NCBI GenBank assembly: GCA_013399015.1
Contig: VWZX01010273.1
Coordinates: 2,761,944-2,825,943 of the forward strand
Direction: 5' to 3'
Origin: Galbula dea
Lineage: Eukaryota > Chordata > Aves > Piciformes > Galbulidae
DNA: 64,000 bases
The notes under the pieces: model-generated
What the model was told of the DNA's origin: nothing
Databases searched by the model: none
What the model saw: only the letters and a program-made list of their open reading frames with translations
Position numbers and translations under genes: made by a program
Shown: one piece after another, positions 48,281-59,092 of the stretch
Numbering within the stretch: the first letter of the stretch is position 1
How the letters are laid out: each line of letters opens with the position of its first letter

Positions 48281-51200
48281 AGGTGCTGCGTTTATGAGAA
48301 AAGAGAACCCTCACTTGCTGCAATTATTCCCTGGAAGCAGGAGAAGCCATTGGTTTTGGACCCAAGACAGAACCTCTCCTCCTCCATGCATTTCGTTAGA
48401 GCTACTGCCCATTTTTCTTACTATTCCTGTTTTCAACCACGTATATGTTCCAATGTCCCATGAAAACTGCCTGAGGAGGACATCACCAATGTGAACGGAG
48501 AACAATGTGAATACATTTTGGCACCTACAAGAGCCCATTGTTTCAATGGGGGCCATTTTGGCAGCAGCCTGGTCTGCCCCATCCACACTTCAGGAAGATA
48601 ATGGACTATCATTCTTCTGGAGAGGGTGCTGCTCACATTTTGCTGGTTAAGGAATGACCAAGATAAAGATAGCCAAGGGAAGCACTGCTTCCAACTCAAG
48701 CTAGTGTTGACATTTTAACAATCAGCTGACACTTGTAATTGCTTTAAAACCTGTGATTCGTGGTATCCAGGGGAGCAGTTACTACTAAAAAAATGCACAT
48801 ATATGTAATGCTAAGTTTTCTGCTTACAACATGAGGGGAAGGAACTCTTTGGATTAATGCAGAGATCCTTCATGCCAGTCCATAGCTACAAATTCAGTCA
48901 TCTCTGACTCAAGACCATCTCCATCTCCCACGTTTCTCTGTCTTTGCCACCAGACATCCTCTCTGTGTACCTCCCACATGTACATGAGGCCGGGTATTGC
49001 AGAGAAGCTGGTCATTTCCTGTGTATCAGCTCTGCTTTAGCTGAAATAATCATGGGCAGGCTCTTGAGGATTGCAGGGGCATAGTGTGGAGGCTGTTATT
49101 CCCCAGCTGACATCCATTGTTGGTGGTTTTCTTCATAATGTCTTTTCTTACTGATCTTACAGAATGTGACCAATCTGCTGTGTTGACCTCAGTTCCTGGT
49201 CTCTTGCTTTGACAAAGGCTATCACAAATAACTCTTGTTCCCCAAATACCTGCTTGTATTTATTTTATACAAAGAGATCTTTCTGTCGCTTTGGTCTGAA
49301 TCCTGCTCATGATGAGGAGAGAACTTGGGTGAATATTCTTGTATTTCTCTTCTTCTGCAAAAATCCAAATGGGTGGAAGGATTTCAGAGCTATCTGCTCT
49401 CATGCCATTGCACAGAGCATTACTGAAGCTTATCTAATAGATTGAAATCTCACCTGCGTGCCATAAAGTCTGCTTGGTCCAGGAAAGTCCCTATTCTTTG
49501 ATGATAAGTGCCTATAATCACACTGGACAGATGGATCCTTATCCTGCAAGAGAGAGAATTTTCACCTGTAAATACTATTGGTGCATTTCAAGACAACCAG
49601 TAGAGAATGTCCCATCAGCCCTTCCAGGGATGTTGTACATCTTAAGTCTTTTTACAGCAGTAAAATAGTCCTATTTTAGAGATTTTAATTTAATTTTCTG
49701 AAGTTATTAAAATATTTCTGAAGTTAGAGACATTTCATCTCATAAAAAAGAAAAGAGAGGCTGAAATAAAGCTGTTCCTGGAGACAGATCTAAAAGGCAG
49801 CTCCTTTTCATGACAATTACTCTCATATAGAGACTGGGAGAGGCAAAGCAGGATGTTTATGCTCTAGTGTTGTATTTCTGTGTGAAATACACCAGTCCAT
49901 AGTGTTAGGTTGCAGCATTTCCTACCTTTGCAGAGACAGGGAGCCAAAGTCACCTCTGTCCATTCAGGAGAAAAGATGGATTGGAAGTTGTGCATAAATA
50001 GAGAGTAAAGGTCTTCATAGCAGGATATACATCTCTCATAGACTTTAATTTTGGATATTTTTTCACAGTGCAAGATTAATTAGACAGAGACAAAAAGAAA
50101 CATTAAGATGCTTACAGTCCCACGTATTGCATGTTTTAAAATCCATTATTCTACATTCCGCATTGAGGGATAAAAAGAAAATATTGTTGTCAATTATAAA
50201 ATGCTAAAGATAGCTCTATACTTTTTAAATGAACAATGATAAAAGCCTTGAAAAATTCCCTTTGATGTGAATGGAGTCTTCAGAATTTTGAAATACAATA
50301 AGATGGATTAATTGCTACTCATTAGGCAGCAAGTTGGGACAGCTTTGAATGCGCATTCTCTTCTTGGCATTAGCTATTGCCTGGCTGAAATAGCCAGCTT
50401 TTGTATTTACTCCTGTCTTCTCTAATAATAAGCAAATTGGAGATCAGGGCTAGAAACACTGAAGTGCTCTCTATCTTTTGTCCAGAACAATTGTATATTT
50501 TCATGATTTGTTTATCTTTTTTGAGCTACAGCTAATTATTGCAAAGGTTATTTGAATCAGTATGAGATCTGAGCAGAAATAACATCTGCAAAAGTGCTTA
50601 TTAGGAATCTGTTTTATGTTAGTGTAACTGTAATATCCATTTTGTGAGCAAAATGTTGTTTCTTATGTCTTCTTTTTTCTTTACAAGAAAAGTTTTATAT
50701 TTTAAATATTGGTGCAGGTTTTAGGACTTCTTGAATTAATACTGTTTTCTGTTGTGCTTACTTTTCCTCATACTGTCTTAGATTTACTTTTTTCCCAAAG
50801 TCATAGATAACATGGTATTCAAAGCCCCATTTATCATTCTAGGATAACAGTTTTTATTTTTTGCTGTAGAACTTGTTTGAACTGATTGATTGAATTACTC
50901 TTCTATTTATGTTGGATTAAAAGAAAGTCAAGCACAAATCCTTTTGTGCTTGTCATGTAGAACTCTTATTTCATGTGAGGCTTTTGGATCTTAAGATTTA
51001 TATGTAGATGATTCTGGGAAATTATTAGTAGCATTATTATCTAACTATGTACTTTGCATTCCAAAATGAATGGGTAAAAAGTAAACCTCAAGGGCCTGAT
51101 TCATTAAAAGTTATCTTGCATTAGATTCTTCTAAAACCAAAATGTTTGCAACCGCAGCCAGAAGCAGTCAGCTAAAGCATGAGGCAGGTCCTGATTTCCA

Positions 51201-54200
51201 CTACAGTGATGATATTTTAGGGGTTTAGTGGAGCTAGGCCAGATTTCCACTGATTCTACTCTAAATCCACCTTGGTAACATCCATTGCTAATTACACGCT
51301 ATAGCACAGAAGACTTTTGTGAAGTGTGGGGAAGGTAGCAGTGTAGGACGACACTCTGTTGCTTTCTACAGTGTCATTTCTAGGCAGCAGCAATCCCATC
51401 AGAGTTCATAAATTAAGTAGGGTCAAGCCAGGTCAGGGCCAGATGGGACCTATCCAAGGAATACCTTAAGCTTCAGCATGATTTAATGATTCAGTAGGAG
51501 ATACTGTCCCCCCAAGCCTCTGCCGATCCTCAGCGCGGGACTGCAGCACGCTAGGTCAAACTTTCCTTTTACGCACATCAGCCTGAACATCATCGCCCTG
51601 GAGGGATTTATTCCAGCTTTACACAGCAGCACAAGGGAGAGTTAAACCAAACCCTTCCTGTCTTGGACAAGATAGGAAGTCAAAGTCTTAACTATTTGTG
51701 GTCATTAAAATCCCACAACATTCCTGTTTAGGGATGTTAACCCATTTGTCCTGGCCAAGTTCCAACCTGGGTAATTACTGTAATCTGCCTGTTTAAATTA
51801 CCCCTGCCGTTTTAATTGGATATATTACTTCTCTTGCTGCCTAAACTGTGATGTAATAGCATTGTGTTATTAATCAGTTAAAAAGTTTCATCCCAGAAGC
51901 AGCTGTGTTGCAGTGATAAGTAGAAAGACTCATGCCCTCCTGGTAACCAGTGCTCTCCATCACAGCATAAACCCCCCAAAACAAGACTTGCTTTTTAAAG
52001 TGACAGACAAGCTAGTATTTCAGTTTAAATACAGCTTTAAAATGTAGTTTTCCTATTTGTTTTTGAAGACTATGAAGTCTGCCTGATTATACAAGCATAG
52101 GCCACCACCTTGCAGCTCTCCAAAACTTTTCGGGAGCTGAAGATGCTCTTTAGCCAAAGGAAGTCAGGACCTCTTATGTATTTATATTTGATTTTGAATT
52201 AGATTTCTTTCATGTGTGTATGTGAGGTTACAGTTACTTGGTGAAAACCTGATTATACAGAGGTTCCTAAGCCTATAAAAGGTGAAACTTCCTGTTGGTG
52301 CGTGTTGGCCTGAGTCTGTTGACGTCCAGTGAAACTGGCAGATTTGCCACCATTGGGAAACATTGAAACTCCTCAAGCCTAGCCCTATTGCAAGGGCTAT
52401 ATTGGAGCTGAAGCTGTCACCCTAAACAGTTTTGCTTTCTCTCCAACCTCCTGAAAATTGGTCAAAGAGGACGAGATGAATAGCCACCACAAAATGCAGA
52501 ACATTCTGCAGTTTGAATGCAGGCTGAAAAGCAACAGCTGGCAGGAAGGCAGGTACGTCCCTCTCATGTCACAAAACCAAAGATGTTTTCTCCCTCCAAA
52601 AATCCCTGTCACTGTTTCTAAAATCAGACTCACTGCTAATGGTGGCTAAGACCTCCACAAGACAATGTAAGTGTCCCTCCTGCAAACAGATGGTCTTGAA
52701 GGAAGTGCAAATCTTCAAAAATCTTTCTTTAGTTCATCTGTTATGGTGGGATTGCTGTACCTGTTGCCATGTAGAAGCCAGGTGTCCGGGCTTCTCTTCC
52801 AGTCCTTGAATGACAATAACATTACAGAAAGTAATGCACTCCAGTTGGCTTCAATGCCTGGTAAGGAAGAAATGCATTATCTCCTGAAGGTGCTTACTGC
52901 ACTAGCAATAGCAGAGAGTTAGCCAGCTGCCTTAGGGTGGAGACTTTAGATGGCTAAAGCTAAACTATGTCATAGGTATATAATTTACCCTGGGCTCATG
53001 CAAATATCAGGTATGGCCTTTTATATTCCTAACAGAGCTTTTACTTTTAAATTCTCCTTTAGTTTAGATCCACCTTATAGTAAGTCCGTTATAGCAGTTG
53101 CAACAGTATGAGTTTGGGGACTTGGCAGAAGCAAAGACACTGGCTGCATGTTCATGGAGTGGCACTGGTGTAGTTAGTTACAACCAGGATGCAGTGCAAG
53201 AGAGGAGGCTGTAGCGCCACAGCAGTTCCGGAGAAATACAGGGTAGTCACAAAGGCAGTGCTCATGAAGTTTTGGAGGTTGCTAGGATCCAGAGGCACAC
53301 ATCTCTTCAATCATGCATTTCACACACAGGCTATTGATTGCTTGTATGTTTGGTTTTGTTATGATTCAGTACACTGTGGGTGAGACTTCCAGTGGTTTGG
53401 TATTTCCAAGCCAGCTCATCTAACAAAAAAAGGGTCGGAAAAGAACAGGAAAGTCTGATCGGACTAGCATCTCAGTATTGCTTAAGGACATCTCCTCATT
53501 TTCATGATGGAGGGTCCTTCTTACTGTGCAGGAAGGTAGAGGGGTTGGTTTTCTGGAGAGCAGCATGAATCTCAGGGTACTGCCACCTCTTAACATCCAC
53601 CAAAGCATTTTTTAGCCCAGTGATCTGCAGACATCCAAAGGCATCCAGTAAAACATGCCATGTGCAAACCTGTGCACACCCTCCTTCAATGGGATAGGCA
53701 GAGGTGAGTGCCAGTAGCTGGCAGAACCAGAGCTGACTTCCAGCTCTTACACAGTGAATTTGTTGTAGTTCTAGGAGAAAGCTACAAGTTGGAGAAATGA
53801 CCATGTTTTGTTCAGGCACCGATGGATACCATGTCCCTCCACCTCCCATGCACTGCACAGCAGCAGGACAAAAGCTGCTCTGTAGATGCATTATCAGCTG
53901 TGGCAAGGCAATCTCAAGGCTGAGACAAGTCAGAAAGCAGCGTCCGGTGCTGCTGTGCAGGAGGCAGTGTAGGGGAGTCCACAGGTCGTGATGCCACTGC
54001 AGGCAGCGCTGCAGCAAGTTGGACTTCAGGCTTGCATCCTGTGAGGTGCAGAGTGGGTACTGCGGAAGCAGCTACTGCCCTGCTCCACCTGCCGCTCTCC
54101 TGGGCTCTGTCCCATAGAGGCACCCAAAGGGGCTCCTTGCCCTGCTTAGGGAAACAAGCTCAGAAGCAATCCCTTCATTTAATATCTGCTCCTTTCGCCC

Positions 54201-54425
54201 AGGGAGATGGGGATTATTTCCTCCAGTATTTTGTCATTAGTTTTTGATCCTTTTTTTTTTTTCTTTTAATGAATCAGTCCTGAGGTAAAAATAATGCATT
54301 TTGTTTAAAGCTGATATTTAATGTTGAGCAAACTGCTCTTCCTTTGTCTCTATTTTGTTAATATTTTGCTAAGAATCTCCTATTATACACAAGCATTTTA
54401 ATAAACTGTTTGTTGTTGTATCCAG

Positions 54426-54437
54426 GTAACAAGCATG
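54426..54437 (+). CDS. TEAD1: TEAD1 12-nt microexon (VTSM insert)
   Basis: The bases gtaacaagcatg stand between an acceptor (ttgttgttgtatccag) and a consensus donor (gtaagt). Their four in-frame codons read Val-Thr-Ser-Met. The exon is phase 0/0 and falls exactly between Lys110, the last residue of exons A and B, and Asp111, the first residue of exon 55647-55781. It can therefore be included or skipped without changing the frame. I recall Tead1 isoforms with a four-residue insert at this place, which supports the call, but I cannot verify this here. The insert lengthens the hinge just after the TEA domain and adds a Thr and a Ser. Twelve nucleotides is very short for exon definition, so inclusion probably depends on intronic enhancers. 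GCATG motifs near 54632-54652 are candidates. Confidence 0.85.
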
Positions 54438-55646
54438 GTAAGTATTTTAACTAAACCAAGTATTATGTACCTTAGCTGTGCTTGGCAGAATTTTTGGCTA
54501 GCTTTCCTGTACTCTCAGCCTGTGCTGTTTCTAAAGGAGCTATTCAAAGGAAGAAACTGCTCACCTATAGTACTACTACATACAAGCTTTAGAGGGAGCG
54601 TATGTGCAAAGTCATATATTGTCTATAGGAGCATGCATCCCTTGCCAGCATGCTTGCTACTTTGCTTGTAAAATAAAACCAGAAAAAAACAAACCAAACC
54701 AAACATATCCTTGCCTAATACTGCTTTTACTCATTCACTCTAAGTCACATACCTAAGTATTTTCACTTATTAATACAGTACTCCTGGATGAGGAACCCCA
54801 CTTTACCAGATAGTAACAGTCTGTTGTTTACTTATTTTATCCAACCTAAGATATCCACTTAATTAACTCTGTTGCATTAAGAGACTTTCCTTTTCTAGTC
54901 TGTGATCATCCACTGTGGACAGTAACTAGGACTCCAAGTGCTGCCCTTATACAAGTAATCGATATCAACTCATCTTTTCTTAAACTTGTTCCTATATGTT
55001 TGAAAACAACAGAAATTTTATGGCTGATTGTTTTCTTTGGGAACACTGCAAATCAGCAAAATACCACAATTAGAAGTTTAGAAGGTTATTTACTTTTTTG
55101 TGATATATCTTCTAAAATATTTGGCATAAAACAGAATCCAAAATGTTTCTAAACCTGCAAGCATGAAGAAAAAAAATCTGTTGCTGTTTGCCCTGCAAGT
55201 CAGTTGCAGTTCTGTGTTCTCATTTTACAGTGCTATATGAAAGGCAAACTTCTCTTAGATCTAAATGATAGAGCTCAACTCTCAGTGTTCCTTGTTGTGC
55301 AGGCAGAGCCTTAGCAGCAGACTGTGTTTTGTCCAGCCTGCTTTCAAATCAGCAGAATTTGCCCAGATAAACAAGTGGGCAGTAGTTTGCTCTCCCAGAG
55401 CTTCCTGTGTGTTGGCAGAGCAGACTGTGAGAATTCAGGTCTACCATGCATGTCTGAGAGGAGGTTTTGCCTTGAGGTAGTTTGAGTGTTAGCCTCTGTG
55501 CTGTATTTTTTTTTCTGCATGGTTTGCTATTTTTGCATTACTTGTGTGGCTTTTTAAGTTTTTAGTTATGTGCTTGTAGCTGCAGTTATTTAACATCATT
55601 TGTTGTGCCAAATGTTTTAAGACTTCATGTAATTGTCATATTAAAG
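54438..55646. other. TEAD1: TEAD1 intron after microexon
   Basis: A 1.2-kb intron bounded by gtaagt and ...tattaaag. It has GCATG motifs around 54632-54652 and is otherwise AT-rich. No other feature seen. Confidence 0.85.
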
Positions 55647-55781
55647 GATCAGACAGCAAAGGACAAAGCACTCCAGCACATGGCAGCAATGTCATCAGCT
55701 CAGATAGTCTCAGCTACTGCTATTCACAACAAGCTGGGCCTGCCAGGAATTCCCCGTCCTACATTTCCTGGGACACCTGGG
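55647..55781 (+). CDS. TEAD1: TEAD1 linker exon
   Basis: The acceptor is ...catattaaag and the donor is gtaagt. The exon is 135 bp, phase 0/0, and encodes 45 residues. It opens DQTAKDKALQHMAAMSSAQI, passes through an IHNKLGLPGI segment and ends PRPTFPGTPG. It matches TEAD1 about residues 111-155, the region linking the DNA-binding domain to the proline-rich middle. The only difference I see from human is Thr for Ala in the last PGxPG. The pyrimidine tract before the acceptor is poor (aattgtcatattaaag), which makes this acceptor look weak although the exon is expected to be constitutive. It sits 1.2 kb after the microexon and 189 bp before the next exon. Skipping would stay in frame. Confidence 0.97.
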
Positions 55782-55970
55782 GTAAGTTGTTAGCCAAGTC
55801 CCCAAAAAATCCCCATATTCTCTAACAGTATTCAGTAGAAAACTAAGGCTGAATGATTGCATTACTGCTTTCATTTGTGTTTGCAAAAAGAATCATGCTT
55901 GTTCAGAAATATCCAAAATCTCTCAACAAAGAAAACAATTGTGGGTCTGTTTGTTTGTTTTCCCTTTCAG
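55782..55970. other. TEAD1: Short TEAD1 intron (189 bp)
   Basis: Bounded by gtaagt and ...ccctttcag with a T/G-rich tract near the acceptor. Nothing else is visible. Confidence 0.9.
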
Positions 55971-56017
55971 TTTTGGCCTGGCATGATTCAAACAGGGCAG
56001 CCTGGATCCTCACAAGA
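55971..56017 (+). CDS. TEAD1: TEAD1 linker exon (FWPGMIQTGQ)
   Basis: A long T-rich tract with the acceptor ...ttccctttcag precedes it and the donor gtaagt follows. This 47-bp exon encodes 15 full codons, FWPGMIQTGQPGSSQ, plus the first two bases of an Asp codon completed in the next exon (ga|t), giving the TEAD1 GSSQDVKPF junction. It belongs to the flexible Pro/Gly/Gln-rich linker between the DNA-binding and YAP-binding domains. The preceding intron is only 189 bp. The exon is not a multiple of three (phase 0 to 2), so skipping it alone would shift the frame. It is therefore probably constitutive. Confidence 0.96.
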
Positions 56018-56929
56018 GTAAGTCTGAAAATTAAAATATTCTTCTCTATGCATTGTGGGGCTGACCTGTGCACTTTGCTGCCAGAGGATACCAATGAGGC
56101 AAGAACCTTTTCTGTAAGGGAGGAGATGATAGTTGTAGGGAAAGGAAGAGCCTTTACAGTGATGTGAACTCAAATTCAAAAAGTTATAAGGGATCCCAGA
56201 CCTCAAAGCTGAGGCTGAATACTTAATGGGCTCACTCCTTTTCTTCTCTCATTGCATGGTGAGATGCAATGATAATGCCAGGGAAGCAGCTGGTAGGGTT
56301 TTGCCTGTGAATAATTTCCAGCACAAATGCTTCCATCCTCTTTTAAATATGTGAGAAATACTGATGGCAAAGAGGACATATTTTCCTGCAGGGCAGGAGA
56401 TGACAGCAGGAGGCCTATTAGTGGTCAGTGAGGTTACCACCCTTTGGCACCATGGTAGCAACAGCACTGTACAGAGAAGGAAGCCTGTGCCTCCTGTCAG
56501 GTGTTACAGTTTCAGCCCTGTGGTAGTCTCTGGAACAATATTTCCTGGACTCATTCTTCAGATTGTCCCCACCTTTTTACCTTGAGGTCCATGGGAGTCT
56601 CTGTGGCCCTGTAGTTCATTCTCCTCTGGATTTATTGGGAATCAAAGCAATTGCCATCCATGTCTGCTGTGACACTTGTACAGGCAGGTCAGGTTTCCTG
56701 CTGTGTGACTGAGTGCAGATGAGTGCCTCACTCTAAGTTATTTGGTATAGTTCTTATTCCCCTCTCTTTCTGTATTGCCTCTTTACTGTCTCTCTGTTAA
56801 ATATGCTGTGCAAGGAAGAGATGCTTGTGGATAAAGGTCATTAACCATGTCTTTTGTATGCTATGTGACTCTTAACGGAAATTACTGTGGATGGCATGGT
56901 GTATGATTCTTGATAACTCTTCATTCCAG
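56018..56929. other. TEAD1: TEAD1 intron
   Basis: A 912-bp intron bounded by gtaagt and ...cattccag. Short open frames on both strands carry no known motif. No repeats recognised. Confidence 0.9.
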
Positions 56930-56991
56930 TGTAAAGCCATTCGTTCAGCAGGCCTATCCTATACAGCCATCAGTCACAGCTCCCATTTCAG
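56930..56991 (+). CDS. TEAD1: TEAD1 linker exon (VKPFVQQAYP)
   Basis: The acceptor is ...aactcttcattccag and the donor is gtaatt. The 62-bp exon completes the Asp codon with its first base, encodes VKPFVQQAYPIQPSVTAPIS, and gives the first base of a Gly codon completed in the next exon. It matches the TEAD1 proline/glutamine-rich linker just before the YAP-binding domain. Relative to human TEAD1 as I recall it, Ser replaces Ala and Pro at two places, ordinary divergence in a disordered linker. Its acceptor overlaps a CATTCC sequence that resembles a TEAD site, but this is expected from acceptor composition and I give it no weight. Confidence 0.96.
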
Positions 56992-57169
56992 GTAATTCTT
57001 CCATTTATACTCTCCTTTAAAAAGAATTGTGTACTGAATGTGGTGTATTAATTCCTGAGATGGACAGAACCACTACTTCATATCTAATGTTCTGTATCTG
57101 TAATGTATCTGTAGCCAAACAAAATACCAGTCTTACATGTCTTCCCTGATTATATCTAAGGGAAATTCG

Positions 57170-57222
57170 TTGGGGTTGGTTGGTGTTGGTTGGTTTGGTT
57201 GGTGGCTAGGTTTTGTTTTGTT
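57170..57222 (+). repeat. (TTGG)n-like simple repeat
   Basis: Repeated ggttggt and gttggtttggttggtgg units pass into ttttgttttgttttac. Low complexity. Confidence 0.7.
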
Positions 57223-58364
57223 TTACATTTTTGGTAGGAAGCACTAATACCTGTGCAGGGAGTTGTTATGTGTGATCTCTAGTCAGCATTCCATTTTGTA
57301 GGAAAATGCTTTGTAAAAAATGAGTAATAAGTATGCATGTTCCTTTTTTTAATAGCTAAATCTTGCTTCCATCTGTAATCAGAATAAGCCTTAATTTATT
57401 TTAAACTGAGGCTAAAACTCTTCCAGATCAGCCTTAAGTATAAAACATCTCTGTGTATCTGGTTGTTGATAACTCTTCCTCCTCCTGAAGGTCCTGCTGT
57501 GCCTGGTACCACTTTGATAAGTATCTAATGTCTTTTCTGACTTCCATTGCTCAAATTGATCAAGCTTTTCCCATGGCTACTTCCCTACTTCTTTTCTGAA
57601 GTTCCTGACTAATTCAAGGAAAGATCTTTATTTCTTTGCAGAGGGTGACATCATTCTTCTGACTCTGTTTGAGCTGCGGTTTTCTGACTTACTCAGTTTT
57701 TTATGATTTTCTAACTTGCTGCTACTTAATGTTTAAAACTGAGGCTTTCTACATCCCTGATTATCTCCTCTTTCTTGATATTCTCGATTTAAAACATTGT
57801 TTTCTAAGGCAAACATTTTGAATCATCATCTTTTATTCTTCAATGTTTTCTCTCAGAATAGGATTATTAGTATTTCTAATTCAGTCAAAACTTAGGCATG
57901 AGTTTCTGCTTCATTAGAATTCCTATTCATGTTGAGCTAGTCATCTTTGTAATTCCCTATTTGGTACAAGCCTCACACTTTCATTGCCTCAATTTGAGAG
58001 TTGGAGTCAGATGCCATACTCCCATTACGAGATATTGACACATGCTACCTGTGACCTCTCCCTGCTTCTCAACCTAGTTCAGGATTATCTTTGTTTTCTA
58101 ACCTTTGGTGCCTCTCCCCCGCCTTCCTTGTGACTGCATCTCTCCCAAGATCGGTTTTACCTTCAAGCTGCTGCCTTTCCCTTCCTCTTTTCCTGTTTTG
58201 TTTCGTTCTCGTCTAATTTTCCATGATGAGCAGGAAAAGCTTTTATTCTTTTTCTTGAGATGAATTAGAGATGGTGGTTAACATCTCTTCTCTCTCTAGA
58301 TCATGTCATTCCCTCTTTATTACCAATTTTAAACCTTTTTCTTTTTAGGGTATGATTCAGCTTT

Positions 58365-58505
58365 CTAAAGTAATTATTATTATCATCTGTAATATAATGC
58401 TGCCTAAAAGCTCCAAAAGAAGTCAAAGACCCAATGTTCAAATACATAGTAAGAGACAGTCCCTGCCTTGGAAATCTTATACTCTAAAAGGAGAGGGGAA
58501 TTGCA
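58365..58505. repeat. Ancient L2/CR1-like repeat relic
   Basis: The pattern ttattattatcatctgtaat, then aatacatagtaagagacagt, ccctgccttggaaatcttat and actctaaaaggagagggg follows the old amniote repeat 'acaaacacagagtaagagacagtccctgccccaaagagcttacaatctaa'. It is opposite in orientation to the copy at 13092. Confidence 0.6.
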
Positions 58506-58967
58506 AGTAGCAGAAGAAACGGGCAAAAAGAGAGGTGATTTACTTGTGGCACATTAGGAGCCAGAAATAGAGGCCAGTTCTCTTAACTCCTAAGGCAGTA
58601 ATATCTCCTATGAGCCTTGCTGGCAGTTTTTGAGGAAGGGTCAGCTGTGAGTCTACGTGAAGTATTTATAAATCTTTATCATCTAATATATAATTTAAGC
58701 AAAAATTCTACAGTGAGTTACAGCCCCAAGAAAACAAAGTAGTAGATCTTTATTTGCACTGTTCTTAGCTTGCTGGATTGGGACCTCTTTTTCTACATAT
58801 TGTTCTGTGTTTTTTTCCAATTCTAACTCATTCTGAATTCATTATTTGCTGAAATTAATGTAAGCATCCAAGGGCTACATGAGTAATTCCCAATTAGATT
58901 TAATTCAGAAAATATAAACTGAGGAATTGTCAACTCAATTGTCATGAAAATGTCTCCTTTATTTTAG

Positions 58968-59092
58968 GATTTGAGCCCACGTCAGCTCCAGCTCCCTCAG
59001 TCCCTGCATGGCAAGGCCGATCGATTGGTACAACCAAGCTCAGGCTGGTAGAATTTTCAGCTTTCCTTGAACAGCAGAGGGATCCTGAATCG
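58968..59092 (+). CDS. TEAD1: TEAD1 exon: end of linker and start of YAP-binding domain
   Basis: The acceptor is ...cctttattttag and the donor is gtaagt. The 125-bp exon supplies the last two bases of a Gly codon and 41 codons. It starts FEPTSAPAPSVPAWQGRSIG and continues through TTKLRLVEFSAFLEQQ to RDPES. The second half is the first strand of the C-terminal immunoglobulin-like YAP/TAZ/VGLL-binding domain. It ends in phase 0 just before the expected Tyr-Asn-Lys-His of the next exon. Glu replaces the Asp found in human (RDPDS), a conservative change. No following TEAD1 exon is recognisable in the remaining 4.9 kb, so the next intron is at least that long and the gene runs out of the window. 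Confidence 0.97.

Larger units (their letters stand above)
45892..54425. other. TEAD1: TEAD1 intron between exon B and microexon
   Basis: An 8.5-kb intron. It holds TGCATG at 46000-46005 close to exon B, T-rich low complexity at 46640-46870, a GC-richer stretch open in several frames (47660-48660), a 20-bp tandem duplication (48241-48280), a long AT-rich single-copy region (50080-51140) and a 171-codon minus-strand open frame at 53502-54017 without known motifs. No further TEAD1 exon was seen. Confidence 0.8.
56992..58967. other. TEAD1: TEAD1 intron
   Basis: A 1976-bp intron bounded by gtaatt and ...ttattttag. It contains a TTGG-type simple repeat (57170-57222), a long pyrimidine-rich region (57470-58310) and an old L2/CR1-like repeat (58365-58505). 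Confidence 0.9.
42896..59092 (+). other. TEAD1: TEAD1 gene, partial (central coding exons)
   Basis: Eight plus-strand exons with AG acceptors and GT donors read in one continuous frame as the central part of TEAD1/TEF-1, about human residues 68 to 235. TEAD1 is a nuclear factor that binds MCAT elements through its N-terminal TEA domain. It recruits YAP/TAZ or VGLL coactivators through its C-terminal domain, so it is the DNA-binding output of Hippo signalling and drives muscle and growth genes. TEAD1 is chosen over its paralogs because exon 45829-45891 carries the TEAD1-type RKSRDFHSKLK ending and the linker exons match TEAD1 (MIQTGQPGSSQD, VKPFVQQAYPIQP). The first exon (N-terminus to Gly68) and the C-terminal YAP-binding exons are not seen and should lie outside the window. 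Intron lengths are 2717, 88, 8534, 1209, 189, 912 and 1976 bp. Confidence 0.97.

Noticed and set aside
47660..48660. Several overlapping open frames on both strands (including 129 codons on the minus strand at 47765-48154)
   Set aside because: Open in many frames because of local GC richness and low stop density. No recognisable protein and no sign of exon boundaries.
56920..56930. CATTCC (TEAD/MCAT-like) sequence suggesting autoregulation
   Set aside because: It is part of the splice acceptor of exon 56930. Hexamers like this are frequent by chance and nothing else supports a binding site.
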